DNA of 64,000 nt from Streptomyces griseus. Its GTDB lineage: Bacteria; Actinomycetota; Actinomycetes; Streptomycetales; Streptomycetaceae. The stretch covers positions 21,602-85,601 of the forward strand of contig NZ_UAVD01000048.1 of NCBI RefSeq assembly GCF_900460065.1, written 5' to 3'. Of this stretch, positions 16,903-26,112 are shown piece by piece. Position 1 is the stretch's first letter. Each line of letters starts with the position of its first letter. The translations under genes were made by a program, and so were the position numbers. Below the pieces are notes generated by a model that was not told the origin of the DNA, did no database searches, and saw nothing but the letters and a program-made list of their open reading frames with translations.

Positions 16903-18218
16903 CGCAAGCAGGGCCGGCCCTGTCGGACAAGCGGTCCTTACGGCCGCTGGCCGGGGTGCTGGCCGCCATCGCCGCTTCCGTGACCGGCACCCGGATCTCC
17001 CTGATCGCCCTCCCCTGGTTCGTCCTCGTCACCACGGGCAGCGCCACCCGGACCGGGCTGGTCGCCTTCTGCGAGATGGCTCCGTACGTCCTGGTCAAGG
17101 CGTTGTCCGGCCCGCTGGTGGACCGGACGGGTCCCCGGACCGTCTCCTGGACCACGGACCTGGCGAGCGCTGCCGCCGCCGCGTCGATCCCCCTGCTGCA
17201 CACCCTGGATCTGCTGTCCTTCCCCGTCCTGCTGGGCCTGGTCGCGGTGATCGGTGCCGCTCGGGGCCCGGGCGACCTGGCAAAAGAGGTCATGGTCCCG
17301 GAGGCCGCGGAGCGCGCCGGAACACCTCTGGAGCGGGCCATGGGCCTCTCCGGCGTGATCGAGCGGCTGGCCGCCACCATCGGCCCGGCGGCGGGCGGCG
17401 CCCTCGTGGCGCTGCTCGGCCCCATGACGGGTCTGGCCGTCAACGCGGGCTGCTTCGTCCTCGGTTCGGTGATCGTCGCCGTCGCGCTGCCGCGCGGCAC
17501 GGGGCGTCCGGCCGTGGACCCGTCAGCACCTGCCGACGCCCGGGAACCGGGCTACTGGCGGCGGTTCGGCGAGGGCTTCACCTTCCTGCGCGGCGAGCCG
17601 TTGCTGCTCGCCGTCATCGTCGTGGTCGGGATCACCAACCTGCTGGACGCCGCGCTGACCACCCTCATGGTCCCTGTCTGGGCCGAGGAGTCGGGGAACG
17701 GCCCGGCGGCAATCGGCCTGGTGAGCACGGCGTTGGGGGCCGCCGCGGTCGGCGGGAGCCTCATCGCGGCGATGGCCGCCCACCGGCTGCCCCGCAGAGC
17801 GGTCTTCCTCCTCGGGTTCCTGCTGGCGGGGGCCCCGAGGTTCCTGGTCCTCGCGGTGGACGCGCCCCTGTCCGTGGTGCTGGCCGTCTTCGCCGTCAGC
17901 GGGTTCGGGGCCGGGTTCATCAACCCCGTCCTGGGTGCCGTGCTCGTCGAACGGGTGCCGCGCCGGATGCTGGGCCGGGTCAACGCCCTCGGGGACTCGC
18001 TGGCCTGGTCCGGCATCCCGCTCGGCGGGCTGCTCGCCGGGGCGGCGGTGACGGCCGTCGGGCTGACTCCGGTGCTGCTCGCCTGCGGGGCCGCCTACTT
18101 CCTCACCACCACCCTGGCCGGGCTGCGGCCCGAGTGGCGGGCCATGGACCGCTCCCGCGAGGACCGCGCACCGCAGGAGGGGGCAGCCGTTCGGGACGGC
18201 GCGAAGACGGTGCCCTGA
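16899..18218 (+). CDS. Major facilitator superfamily exporter
   Basis: A 439-residue membrane protein starting at GTG 16899, overlapping the regulator stop. About 10-12 hydrophobic helices are visible, with an MFS-type loop motif PLVDRTGPRTV after helix 2 and a central hydrophilic loop near residue 205-225. It resembles the MFS_3/enterobactin-exporter-like class of drug or metabolite exporters. Coupling to an ArsR-type regulator suggests inducible efflux; the substrate is not evident. Its TGA abuts the stop of the convergent XdhC gene with no gap. Confidence 0.88.
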   Translation: MTQAGPALSDKRSLRPLAGVLAAIAASVTGTRISLIALPWFVLVTTGSATRTGLVAFCEMAPYVLVKALSGPLVDRTGPRTVSWTTDLASAAAAASIPLLHTLDLLSFPVLLGLVAVIGAARGPGDLAKEVMVPEAAERAGTPLERAMGLSGVIERLAATIGPAAGGALVALLGPMTGLAVNAGCFVLGSVIVAVALPRGTGRPAVDPSAPADAREPGYWRRFGEGFTFLRGEPLLLAVIVVVGITNLLDAALTTLMVPVWAEESGNGPAAIGLVSTALGAAAVGGSLIAAMAAHRLPRRAVFLLGFLLAGAPRFLVLAVDAPLSVVLAVFAVSGFGAGFINPVLGAVLVERVPRRMLGRVNALGDSLAWSGIPLGGLLAGAAVTAVGLTPVLLACGAAYFLTTTLAGLRPEWRAMDRSREDRAPQEGAAVRDGAKTVP

Positions 18219-19349
18219 TCACCGCGTGCCGGTCGGTCCGCCGGGGTGGTGGATCGTCCCCGTCAGCTCACCGAGCGGCCGGCCCGTGCCGCCCCAGCGG
18301 TGCTGGATGATCTCGGCGGCGATCGAGACCGCCGTCTCCTGGGGCGTACGGGCTCCGAGGTCGAGGCCCACCGGCGAGGCGAGGCGGGAGAGAGCCGCCT
18401 CGTCCGCCCCCGCCCCGCGCAGCCGGGCGAGCCGGTCGTGGTGGGTGCGGCGGCTGCCCATCACCCCGATGTACGCGGCGGGCGTGCGCAGGGCCGCGAG
18501 GAGGAGCGGCACGTCGAACTTGGGGTCGTGGGTGAGGACGCAGATCACCGTGCGGGCGTCGACCTCGGTGGACTCCAGGTAGGTGTGCGGCCAGGCGCGC
18601 ACCACCTCGTCGGCCGTGGGGAAGCGCTCGCGGGTGGCGAAGGCGGGGCGGGCGTCGCAGACGGTGACCCGGTAGCCGAGGAACGAGCCGATGCGGGCGG
18701 TGGCGGCCGCGTGGTCGATCGCGCCGAAGACGAGCATGCGGGGCGGCGGGGCGTACGTCCGGATGAAGACGGCCACCTCCTGCATCCGGCGCTCGCCGTG
18801 CGCCCCGTACCACTGGATCGCCGTGCGGCCCTGGGAGAGCAGGCCGCGGGCGTCGTCGGTGACGGCGGCGTCGAGCCCTCCGGAGCCGAGCGTGCCGACG
18901 GTGGGCCCGTCCCCGGTGGGCCGGACGACGCGTCGGGCCCCGGCCTCCGCCGGGCCGGACAGGACGGTGGCCTCGGCCACCGGACGGTCCGCGGCGATCA
19001 GGTCCAGCAGGGCGCCGAGATCCGCCCGTTCGGCTGCGGAGACATACGCGCGCACCAGCACCTCGATCGTGCCGCCGCACGTCAGGCCGACGCCGAACGC
19101 CTCGTCGTCGCTGATCCCGTACGCCACCACCCGCGGTCCCGCCCCGGCGAGCGCCTCGCGGGCGACCTCGTACAGATCGCCCTCGACGCAACCGCCGGAG
19201 ACGCTGCCGAGCACGGCGCCCGCCGCGTCGACGGCCATGACGGCACCCGGGTCGCGGGGCGCGCTGCCGTGCACGGCGACGACGGTCGCCAGGGCGACGG
19301 GGACGCCGTCGCGGCAGCGGGCACGGAGGTCGGGCAGGATGTCGCGCAC
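18219..19349 (-). CDS. XdhC/CoxI family protein
   Basis: A 376-residue protein with the two-part XdhC layout. The N-terminal XdhC/CoxI domain has PVALATVVAVHGSAPRDPGA and the SVSGGCVEGDL motif; the C-terminal Rossmann-like domain has RMLVFGAIDHAA and PAAYIGVMGSRRTH. The family inserts or matures the molybdenum cofactor for xanthine dehydrogenase-type enzymes, binding sulfurated Moco. No molybdenum hydroxylase gene is in this window, so its partner lies elsewhere. The start is GTG 19349. The gene converges on the MFS exporter with stop codons directly adjacent. Confidence 0.88.
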   Translation of the reverse strand: MRDILPDLRARCRDGVPVALATVVAVHGSAPRDPGAVMAVDAAGAVLGSVSGGCVEGDLYEVAREALAGAGPRVVAYGISDDEAFGVGLTCGGTIEVLVRAYVSAAERADLGALLDLIAADRPVAEATVLSGPAEAGARRVVRPTGDGPTVGTLGSGGLDAAVTDDARGLLSQGRTAIQWYGAHGERRMQEVAVFIRTYAPPPRMLVFGAIDHAAATARIGSFLGYRVTVCDARPAFATRERFPTADEVVRAWPHTYLESTEVDARTVICVLTHDPKFDVPLLLAALRTPAAYIGVMGSRRTHHDRLARLRGAGADEAALSRLASPVGLDLGARTPQETAVSIAAEIIQHRWGGTGRPLGELTGTIHHPGGPTGTR

Positions 19350-19398
19350 CCTGCCAGCATCCGCCGTCGCCGGGCCGGCCGCACCGCCGGCGGGTGCG

Positions 19399-20355
19399 TC
19401 AGTGGGTGAGGTCGTACGCGGCGGTCAGCTCGCTGGAGCGCTTCACATCGGCGGCCATGGCGACCAGCAGGTCGTCGATCGAGTCGAACTTCCGCATGCC
19501 CCGCACGTAGGCGAGGAAGTCGACGGCCACGTGCAGCCCGTACAGGTCCAGGTCGACGCGGCCGATCGCGTACGCCTCGACGGTCCGCTCGACGGCGTCG
19601 AACTGCGGGTTCGTGCCGACCGAGATCGCGGCCGGCATGGACTCGCCTGCCACCTCCAGCCAGCCGGCGTAGACGCCGTCGGCGGGGATCGCGGTGTGCG
19701 GCAGGGTCTCGACATTGGCCGTCGGGAAACCCAGCTCCCGGCCGCGCTGCGCGCCGCGCACCACGATGCCCTCGACCCGGTGCGGGCGGCCGAGGATCTC
19801 GGCGGCCCCGGCGACGTCGCCCTCGGCGATCAGCCGCCGGGTGAGCGTCGAGGAGAACGGCTGTCCGCCGCCCGCCTCGCCGGTGACGTACAGGTCGATG
19901 ACCTCGACGGTGTAGTCGTAGGTGGCGCCCAGCTCGGTCAGGAGCGCGACGTTCCCCGCGGCCTTGTGGCCGAAGCGGAAGTTGGGGCCCTCGATGACGG
20001 CCTTCGCGTGCAGCCGGTCGACGAGGACCTTCGCGATGAAGTCGGCGGGCGACAGCTTGGAGAACTCCGCGGTGAACGGCAGGATCAGCACGGCGTCCAC
20101 CCCCAGCTCCGCCATCAGTTCCGCACGGCGGTGGTGCGGGGCGAGCAGCGGCGGGTGGCTGCCGGGGCGGACGACCTCGCTCGGGTGCGGGTCGAAGGTG
20201 ACCACGACGGACGGGACGCCCAGCTCACGGGCGCGTTCGACGGCCCGGCCGATGATCAGCTGGTGTCCGCGGTGCACGCCGTCGTAGGAGCCGATGGTGA
20301 CGACGCTGCGTCCCCAGTCCTGGGGGATGTCCTCCAAGCCACGCCAGCGCTGCAC
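19399..20355 (-). CDS. ribF: Bifunctional riboflavin kinase/FAD synthetase
   Basis: A 318-residue enzyme making FMN and then FAD. The N-terminal nucleotidyltransferase domain shows TIGSYDGVHRGHQ and the VVTFDPHP segment; the C-terminal kinase domain shows GRELGFPTANV and the GVYAGWLEV/GTNPQFD segments. GTG at 20355 is preferred because AGGAG lies about 8 nt upstream; longer starts would add a non-conserved leader. It lies 43 bp downstream of the large NTPase gene and probably is transcribed with it, whereas in other bacteria it directly follows truB. No FMN riboswitch is seen. Confidence 0.95.
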   Translation of the reverse strand: MQRWRGLEDIPQDWGRSVVTIGSYDGVHRGHQLIIGRAVERARELGVPSVVVTFDPHPSEVVRPGSHPPLLAPHHRRAELMAELGVDAVLILPFTAEFSKLSPADFIAKVLVDRLHAKAVIEGPNFRFGHKAAGNVALLTELGATYDYTVEVIDLYVTGEAGGGQPFSSTLTRRLIAEGDVAGAAEILGRPHRVEGIVVRGAQRGRELGFPTANVETLPHTAIPADGVYAGWLEVAGESMPAAISVGTNPQFDAVERTVEAYAIGRVDLDLYGLHVAVDFLAYVRGMRKFDSIDDLLVAMAADVKRSSELTAAYDLTH

Positions 20356-20398
20356 TGTGACCGCTCCTCGCCCGAACCTGTGTACGTGTGTATGTCGA

Positions 20399-23300
20399 TT
20401 ACGCAGGTCTAAGACTGCCATGCTCACGTCCCGCCGCCTGCATCGGCATCGGCATCGACGGGCGTGATGTCTCCAACGCCTCGACCGTGCGCCGGGCGCT
20501 CGGCCCCACGACCGCCGCCCACTCCTGCGGGGCGTCGGCCAGCCAGCGGGTGACGAGCGCGGCGAATCCGGGCACGTCGCGGGCGAGCTCGACCAGCCCC
20601 CGGTCGAAGCGGGCGGCGCCCTCGGGGGTGCGGACCAGCAGCATCCCGGTGCGGTGGACGAGTGCGCGGGTGCGGATCTCCGGGCGGCGCTCCGAGCCCT
20701 CGGCGGCGGCCCGGAGCAGGGCCTCCAGGACGTCCGGGTCCCGCCCGGTGACCTGCTCGAACTCCAGCAGGACCTCCAGCAGCTCCGCCCGCAGCGGCCG
20801 GGAGTCGGCGCTGCCGGGCCCGGCGAGGACCCCGGCGAGCGCGGCGCGCACCGGTGGGGGCGCGGGCCGGTCCCGCAGCAGTCCGGTCACCAGGGGCAGC
20901 AGGAGTGCCCGGGCGGCCGGTCCGTGCTCCAGGCGGAGGTCGACGTACTCGGCGGCGTGCGTGCCGTCCTCGGGATGGGCGTCGATGTACTCGCGTACGA
21001 GTCCGGCGACGTGCAGCGCGAGTGCGGGCGTGTCGAGGCCGGCCAGGCCCCGCAGCACCGCTCCCGCGTCCTCCCCGGGGCGGGCGAGGCGGGCGCGGAG
21101 AGCGGCGAGGACCGGCTCCGGGTGGGCGGGGAACACCTCGGCGAGCAGTTCGACGGGGAGCCGGGGGTCTCCGGCGGCGAAGGCGCGCAGCGCCCCGGGC
21201 AGATGGGCCCTCCTGGCCACCGGGTCGCGGACGAGGAGGGAGAGGGCGGCGGCGTGCAGTTCGGCGTCCTCGGGGCGGTCCAGAAGCAGGAGGGCGGCGG
21301 AGCGCAGCAGGGCCCGGTCGCCCTCGGCGGTGACCCGCTGCTGGAGGAGTCCGGCGTAGCGGGCGGCGGCGGAGCGGCGGGCCGGCCGGTCCTCGTCACG
21401 GGCCCAGCGCTCCACGGCCCGGCAGAGCGCGGTGGGCTCGTCCTCGGCGACGGCGAGGAGCAGCTCCCCGGCGCGCCGGTGCGGGGTGGCGATCAGCGCG
21501 TCGGTGAGGCCGTCGAGGTCCAGCTCGCGGCGGGCGTAGAGCAGGGCCTGCGCGGCGGCGGCGACCGTGGGGCGCAGGGGTACGTCCGGGGCGTCGGGGC
21601 CCACGAGCAGCGGGCGTTCGTCGGTGAACCAGCGGCAGAGCAGCGGCTGCACGGCCGGGGCGTCGAGGGCGAGGCGGCGGGCGACCGCGTCCAGATAGCG
21701 TTCGTCGCCGTCGGCGCGGGGCAGTCCGTCGGCGGGCACGAGACGGCGGAGCAGGTCGATCCGGTCCTCCTCGGGCAGCCGCAGCCGCCGCCAGAACCAG
21801 GGCCCGAACTCTCCGTACGCCCCGAGGCGGCCAGGGCCTTCCGGGGCGGCGGAGCGGCGGGTGATGCGTCCGGCGAGCACCCGCAGGACGCCGAGGTAGG
21901 GGCGGGCGTCGGGCACCCGCAGCAGGCTGCCGTTCAGCAGGTGGGCCGCCCACCAGGCGGCGTCCTCGTCGCGCGGGCCCGCGGCGGTCCACAGCCGGTC
22001 CAGCGCCTCGATCAGGTCGGCCATCCGGTGGGCGAGCGCGGCGGTGCCCTGGCGGCGGCCGAGGAGCACCATCGCCTGGATCACCGGTCCGATGCGGTGC
22101 CGGGGCACGGGCAGGCTGCGGGGTTCGCCGTCGGCGCGGGGGTGCGGCACCCGGCCCAGGCCGCCGCCGCCCCGGTGCCAGCGGTGCACCAGGGAGCGCA
22201 GGGCCGCGTCCAGGTCGAGGTGGGCGCCCTGCACCCAGTCGCCCAGCTCCTCGTGGGCGAAGCGGTAGCCCGCCCCGGCCGGGACGAGGAGTCCCTCGGT
22301 CAGGACGGCGGAGGCCCAGCCGGTGCGCCAGGGGAAGATCTCCTCGAACGCGGCCCGGTCCAGCTCGCCCTGGCCCGGGCCCAGACAGCGGCGGGCCGCC
22401 TCGTGGACCTGGCCCGCGACCCGGGCGGCGAGCCGGCGCACGGCGGCGCCGCGGGGCTGTTCACCGGCGGCGGCCGCGATCCGGACGGCGGCGCGCACGC
22501 ACAGCAGGTCGAGGTGGGCACCGAAGACGTCCTCGGTGTCGGGCCGGCCCGGCACCCCGGGCGGCAGGGCCGCGCGGACCTCGGCGAGGAGCCGCAGGGT
22601 GAGCGGGTGCCGGTCGTGCCCGGGGGCGAGGGCGGCGGGCGGGATGCCGTGGGCTTCCTTGGCCCGCTCGGCCTGCTCGGGGGTGAGGTCGCCCAGGCGC
22701 AGGGCGGCCGGCAGTCTGCGGGCGGGGCGGGGCGGGCGGTGCAGGGCGCCCGCAGGGTAGAGGCCGCCCGCGGTCTCCCAGTGCTCGGGGCGGCAGGCCA
22801 CCACGAGCCGGACGCCCCGCTCCTCGAGCCAGACGGCGGTGCCCGCCGTCCAGTCGGCGAGCCGGTGGGCCAGCAGCGGCGGCATCTCCTCGGGGCCGTC
22901 GAGAACCACCAGGAGCGGCTGGCCGGCCTCGGCGGCGAGCCGGGCGACGCGCTCCGGGGTGGCCGTGCTCATGTCGCCTCGGGCGCCCGCCGCGGAGACG
23001 ATCCGGGCGGCGCGGGTGAGCGCGCGGTCCGCGGCGTCCGCGATCGAGGTGTCCTCGGCCAGCAGGTCCGCACCGCGCAGCCAGAGCGTGGGGGCGGGCG
23101 CCTCGCCGTCGGCGCGGCGGGCGGCGAGGGCGGCCAGCTCGGTGGTGCGGCCGGTGCCGGGCGCTCCGACGAGACCGAGGACCAGGCCCGTACCGGCGGC
23201 GAAGGCGGTGAGCTCGGCGTGGACGTCGGCGCGCTCGACGGGGGCGGTGCGGGCTCGCGGGCCGTCCGCCGAGCCGACGGAGGTGGCGGTGAGCTGGAGG

Positions 23301-23950
23301 GCCCCGGCCAGGTTGAGATCGGGGCCGTAGCCGGGGGCCGCGGTGGCGTTGCGGCGCAGCAGGGCGTCGAGCGCGTCGTCCGCGCCCCGGGGGATCGGGA
23401 GGGCGAGGCCGGCCGCCTCGTGCGGGGCGGTGAGGGTGGTGCAGAGGATCCCGAGGACCGCGCCGGTGGCCGGGTCGGTGACGGGTCCGCCAATGGCCGC
23501 GCCCCCGGAGCGCAGGGCGTCGCGGCCGTCGGTGCCGAGGGCCAGCTCCAGGGCGGCGGGGACCGGGTGGCCGACGCCGTCCGGCGGGGTGTAGGTGGCG
23601 GGCGTGGTGCCGAGCACCCGGGCCTCGCGCCGTCCGTGGGCGGCGATGTCCACGTAGCCGCCGGGCTCGGCGCGGTCGCGTCCGGCGATGGGCAGGGGTT
23701 CCGCGTCGAGGGCGTCGGGGCCGCCGGTGTTCAGGAGGGCGAGGCCGAGGGCGGGGAGCGCGGTGATGTCGTCGGGGGCGACGGTGCGGGTGCGGCCGTC
23801 GGTGCCGTGGAGGAGGAGCGGGCCCGGGGCGGTCACGGCCTGGTGGGCGGTGACGACCGTGCCGCGGTCGTCCGCGACGAATCCCGTCCCGCGCGGCCGG
23901 CCGGCCTGATCACAGATTCTTACCAGCTTCGACCGGTCCCCACTGCCCAT
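20399..23950 (-). CDS. Trypsin-like pseudo-protease fused to a P-loop NTPase and helical repeats
   Basis: A 1,183-residue soluble protein. Residues 1-200 have the trypsin-like beta-barrel pattern: GTGFV, TAHQAV with His36, and a GGP motif near 154-156. The catalytic Asp appears replaced by Gly69 and the nucleophile Ser by Ile153, so proteolysis is unlikely. A STAND/AAA-like NTPase follows: Walker A GAPGTGRTT at 262-270, with Arg268 in place of the usual Lys, and a Walker B-like LLVVLDGPEE near 350. The C-terminal 650 residues are Leu/Ala/Arg-rich helical repeats, probably HEAT-like. ATG 23950 follows TAACGT by 7 nt, so the message may be leaderless. Protease-NTPase-repeat fusions occur in bacterial signalling and conflict proteins; here a scaffold or sensor role is inferred. 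Confidence 0.8.
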   Translation of the reverse strand: MGSGDRSKLVRICDQAGRPRGTGFVADDRGTVVTAHQAVTAPGPLLLHGTDGRTRTVAPDDITALPALGLALLNTGGPDALDAEPLPIAGRDRAEPGGYVDIAAHGRREARVLGTTPATYTPPDGVGHPVPAALELALGTDGRDALRSGGAAIGGPVTDPATGAVLGILCTTLTAPHEAAGLALPIPRGADDALDALLRRNATAAPGYGPDLNLAGALQLTATSVGSADGPRARTAPVERADVHAELTAFAAGTGLVLGLVGAPGTGRTTELAALAARRADGEAPAPTLWLRGADLLAEDTSIADAADRALTRAARIVSAAGARGDMSTATPERVARLAAEAGQPLLVVLDGPEEMPPLLAHRLADWTAGTAVWLEERGVRLVVACRPEHWETAGGLYPAGALHRPPRPARRLPAALRLGDLTPEQAERAKEAHGIPPAALAPGHDRHPLTLRLLAEVRAALPPGVPGRPDTEDVFGAHLDLLCVRAAVRIAAAAGEQPRGAAVRRLAARVAGQVHEAARRCLGPGQGELDRAAFEEIFPWRTGWASAVLTEGLLVPAGAGYRFAHEELGDWVQGAHLDLDAALRSLVHRWHRGGGGLGRVPHPRADGEPRSLPVPRHRIGPVIQAMVLLGRRQGTAALAHRMADLIEALDRLWTAAGPRDEDAAWWAAHLLNGSLLRVPDARPYLGVLRVLAGRITRRSAAPEGPGRLGAYGEFGPWFWRRLRLPEEDRIDLLRRLVPADGLPRADGDERYLDAVARRLALDAPAVQPLLCRWFTDERPLLVGPDAPDVPLRPTVAAAAQALLYARRELDLDGLTDALIATPHRRAGELLLAVAEDEPTALCRAVERWARDEDRPARRSAAARYAGLLQQRVTAEGDRALLRSAALLLLDRPEDAELHAAALSLLVRDPVARRAHLPGALRAFAAGDPRLPVELLAEVFPAHPEPVLAALRARLARPGEDAGAVLRGLAGLDTPALALHVAGLVREYIDAHPEDGTHAAEYVDLRLEHGPAARALLLPLVTGLLRDRPAPPPVRAALAGVLAGPGSADSRPLRAELLEVLLEFEQVTGRDPDVLEALLRAAAEGSERRPEIRTRALVHRTGMLLVRTPEGAARFDRGLVELARDVPGFAALVTRWLADAPQEWAAVVGPSARRTVEALETSRPSMPMPMQAAGREHGSLRPA

Positions 23951-24096
23951 GGTGCGACGTTAGGCCGCCGGTGATCGCCCGGAGCGCGAGGACGGGGAAA
24001 GCGCCCCCCACGCCCCCGGTATTCACTCCGAGCGCCCGTCCAATGGGGTGAATAGGCGTGTCCCCCGGGGAGCAGGAATGGTGCCGGGGAGGGAAA

Positions 24097-24139
24097 CGTG
24101 GAGCGGGCACCGGGTTGGGGGGTGGGTGCCCGCTCCACG
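24097..24139 (-). terminator. Terminator of the truB operon
   Basis: A perfect 15-bp inverted repeat (24097-24111 and 24125-24139) with a 13-nt G-rich loop lies 73 bp past the truB stop on the minus strand. It separates the translation cluster from the NTPase gene. Confidence 0.75.
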
Positions 24140-24185
24140 CAGGGCCCTTCGCGCCGCACGGCGTACGGGACACGGCGTGAGGCAC

Positions 24186-24206
24186 GCGGCGTGCGGCGTG
24201 CGGCGT
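24186..24206. repeat. Heptanucleotide microrepeat next to the truB stop
   Basis: GCGGCGT is repeated three times in tandem with a partial fourth copy, 5 bp beyond the truB stop codon. It looks like simple slippage sequence. Confidence 0.7.
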
Positions 24207-24211
24207 GCGGC

Positions 24212-25111
24212 TCAGGCGAAGACGGCGAGGCTCTTGGCCTTGCCCTTCTCCTCCTCGACGAGCACGAGGAACGCCCCGTCGGGCCCGAAGACCGCGACCG
24301 GCCCCGGCGGATGGGCGGGCATGTCCAGCCGCACACCGTTGAGGAGCAGCTTGGCGCGCTTCTCGTCCACGTCCCACCGGGGGAACGCGGAGGCCGCCGC
24401 CTCGGCGACCGGCATCACGGTCAGCTCCTCCTGGTGCTGGTCGAGGGTCCGGGCCGCGTCCAGTCCGTACGGGCCGACCCGGGTGCGGCGCAGCGCGGTG
24501 AGGTGGCCGCCGACGCCGAGTCCGGCGCCGAGGTCGCGGGCGATGGCGCGGATGTAGGTCCCCGAGGAGCAGACGACGGAGACGACCAGGTCGAGGACGG
24601 GGGTGCCGTCCTCGGCGACCGCCTCGCGGACGTCGTAGACGCGGAAGGAGGAGATGGTCACCGGGCGGGCCGGGATCTCGAACTCCTCGCCGCCGCGCAC
24701 CCGCGCGTAGGACCGCTTGCCGTCGATCTTGATGGCGCTGACCTTGGACGGGACCTGCATGATCCGGCCGGTGAGTGCGGCCACCCCGGCGTCGATGGAC
24801 GCGCGGGTCACGCCGGAGGCGTCGGTGGACGAGGTGATCTCGCCCTCGGCGTCGTCGGTGACGGTGTCCTGGCCGAGCCGGATCGTGCCGAGGTACTCCT
24901 TCTCGGTCAGGGCGAGGTGGCCCAGCAGCTTGGTGGCCCGCTGGACCCCGAGTACGAGGACGCCGGTCGCCATGGGGTCCAGCGTGCCGGCGTGGCCGAC
25001 CCGCCGGGTGCGGGCGATGCCGCGCATCTTGGCGACGACGTCGTGCGAAGTGAAGCCGGACGGCTTGTCGACGATGACAAGGCCGTCCGGCGTGGTGGTC
25101 TGCTCGGTCAT
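24212..25111 (-). CDS. truB: tRNA pseudouridine(55) synthase
   Basis: A 299-residue enzyme that converts U55 of the T-loop of tRNAs to pseudouridine. DGLVIVDKPSGFTSHD opens the catalytic domain; the catalytic Asp is in GHAGTLDPMATGVL (about residue 45), followed by KEYLGTIRLG and the VSCSSGTYIRAIARDLG-like segment (here VVCSSGTYIRAIARDLG). The C-terminal part is the short actinobacterial TruB_C domain. It overlaps rbfA by four bases (ATGA) and ends the translation cluster before a strong terminator. Confidence 0.97.
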   Translation of the reverse strand: MTEQTTTPDGLVIVDKPSGFTSHDVVAKMRGIARTRRVGHAGTLDPMATGVLVLGVQRATKLLGHLALTEKEYLGTIRLGQDTVTDDAEGEITSSTDASGVTRASIDAGVAALTGRIMQVPSKVSAIKIDGKRSYARVRGGEEFEIPARPVTISSFRVYDVREAVAEDGTPVLDLVVSVVCSSGTYIRAIARDLGAGLGVGGHLTALRRTRVGPYGLDAARTLDQHQEELTVMPVAEAAASAFPRWDVDEKRAKLLLNGVRLDMPAHPPGPVAVFGPDGAFLVLVEEEKGKAKSLAVFA

Positions 25112-25584
25112 GCGGAGGCCGGGCCCTCGTTCTTCTCGGAGGATCCGTCGGTCTCCTCGTCCTCGTCCTCGGGCTTGCGGTACGGGTCGGCGTCGCCGGC
25201 GTACTGCGCTCCCGTGGACACCTGACGCACCTCCGCGTCCTTGGCCCGCGCCTTGTCGAGGAGGTCCTCGATGGTGCGGGCGTTGTCCGGGAGGGCGTCC
25301 GGGACGAAGGCCAGGGTCGGCGTGAACCGGACCCCGGTCTGCCGGCCGACCTCGGAGCGGAGGACGCCCTTGGCGCTCTCCAGCGCCGCGGCGGAGGCCG
25401 CGCGCTCCTCGTCGTCGCCGTAGACCGTGTAGAAGACCGTGGCCTCCCGCAGGTCGCCGGTGACCCGGGCGTCCGTGATCGTCACGAATCCCAGCCGCGG
25501 ATCCTTGATTCGCCGGTCCAGGGTCTCCGCGACCACGACCTGGATGCGATCGGCCAGCTTGCGGGCCCGCGCGTTGTCGGTCAC
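25108..25584 (-). CDS. rbfA: 30S ribosome-binding factor A
   Basis: A 158-residue protein that helps mature the 5' end of 16S rRNA and the small subunit. The KH-like domain occupies residues 1-110 with RKLADRIQVVVAETL, DPRLGFVTITDARVT and the FTPTLAFVPD strand; an acidic disordered tail (about 125-158) follows. The start is GTG 25584. It lies 35 bp downstream of ylxP and overlaps truB. Confidence 0.95.
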   Translation of the reverse strand: MTDNARARKLADRIQVVVAETLDRRIKDPRLGFVTITDARVTGDLREATVFYTVYGDDEERAASAAALESAKGVLRSEVGRQTGVRFTPTLAFVPDALPDNARTIEDLLDKARAKDAEVRQVSTGAQYAGDADPYRKPEDEDEETDGSSEKNEGPASA

Positions 25585-25619
25585 CGGTCCGTCACTCTTC
25601 CTTCTGATTTGCTCGACTG

Positions 25620-25913
25620 TCAGTCTTCGTCACTGTGCAGCCGCCGTCTCACCGACAGCAGCTCCACCTCGGGGCGTCCCGCGACCAGCCGTTCGCAGCG
25701 GTCCAGCACGTCCGTGAGGTGCCCGGTGTCACCGGAGACCACGGCAAGGCCGATCTCGGCCCTGCGGTGGAGATTCTGCCCGCCGGTCTCGGCCACGCTC
25801 ACCGCGAACTTGCGTTGGAGTTCGGCGACGATCGGGCGGACGACGGAACGCTTCTCCTTCAACGACCGTACGTCGCCGAGGAGCAGATCGAAGGACAGGG
25901 TCCCCACATACAT
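25620..25913 (-). CDS. ylxP: DUF503 family protein (YlxP)
   Basis: A 97-residue protein of the DUF503 family, found between infB and rbfA in many Gram-positive genomes. YVGTLSFDLLLGDVRSLKEKR and the central VAETGGQNLHRRAEIGLAVVSGD strand/turn identify it. The fold is ferredoxin-like; a role in ribosome maturation has been proposed. ATG at 25913 begins the conserved strand. No clear ribosome site is seen, so initiation may depend on a short or leaderless transcript. About 200 bp and a hairpin separate it from infB. Confidence 0.9.
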   Translation of the reverse strand: MYVGTLSFDLLLGDVRSLKEKRSVVRPIVAELQRKFAVSVAETGGQNLHRRAEIGLAVVSGDTGHLTDVLDRCERLVAGRPEVELLSVRRRLHSDED

Positions 25914-26045
25914 GTGTGTCCGGATGTCCCGCCGGTTCGGGTTCGTGCCCCGCCAGAGCTTGCCGGGGACATCAGAACCGTACCGGAACGGCCGGAGCCG
26001 ATCGACGGAAATACGACCCGTCGACCGGCCCCGACCGTGGTGGAG

Positions 26046-26073
26046 GGGGGCCGGGAGTTTCCTCCCGGACCCC
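26046..26073 (-). terminator. Hairpin between infB and ylxP
   Basis: A 12-bp stem with one mismatch and a 4-nt TTTC loop lies 40 bp beyond the infB stop. It may attenuate readthrough into ylxP-rbfA-truB, which then likely have an additional promoter. Confidence 0.55.
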
Positions 26074-26112
26074 TTCCGAATCCCTGCGGATCCTCGCGGA
26101 CCCGAGAGGTGA

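Noticed and set aside
20356..20398. Possible FMN riboswitch upstream of ribF
   Set aside because: The gap is only 43 bp and lacks the conserved RFN element.
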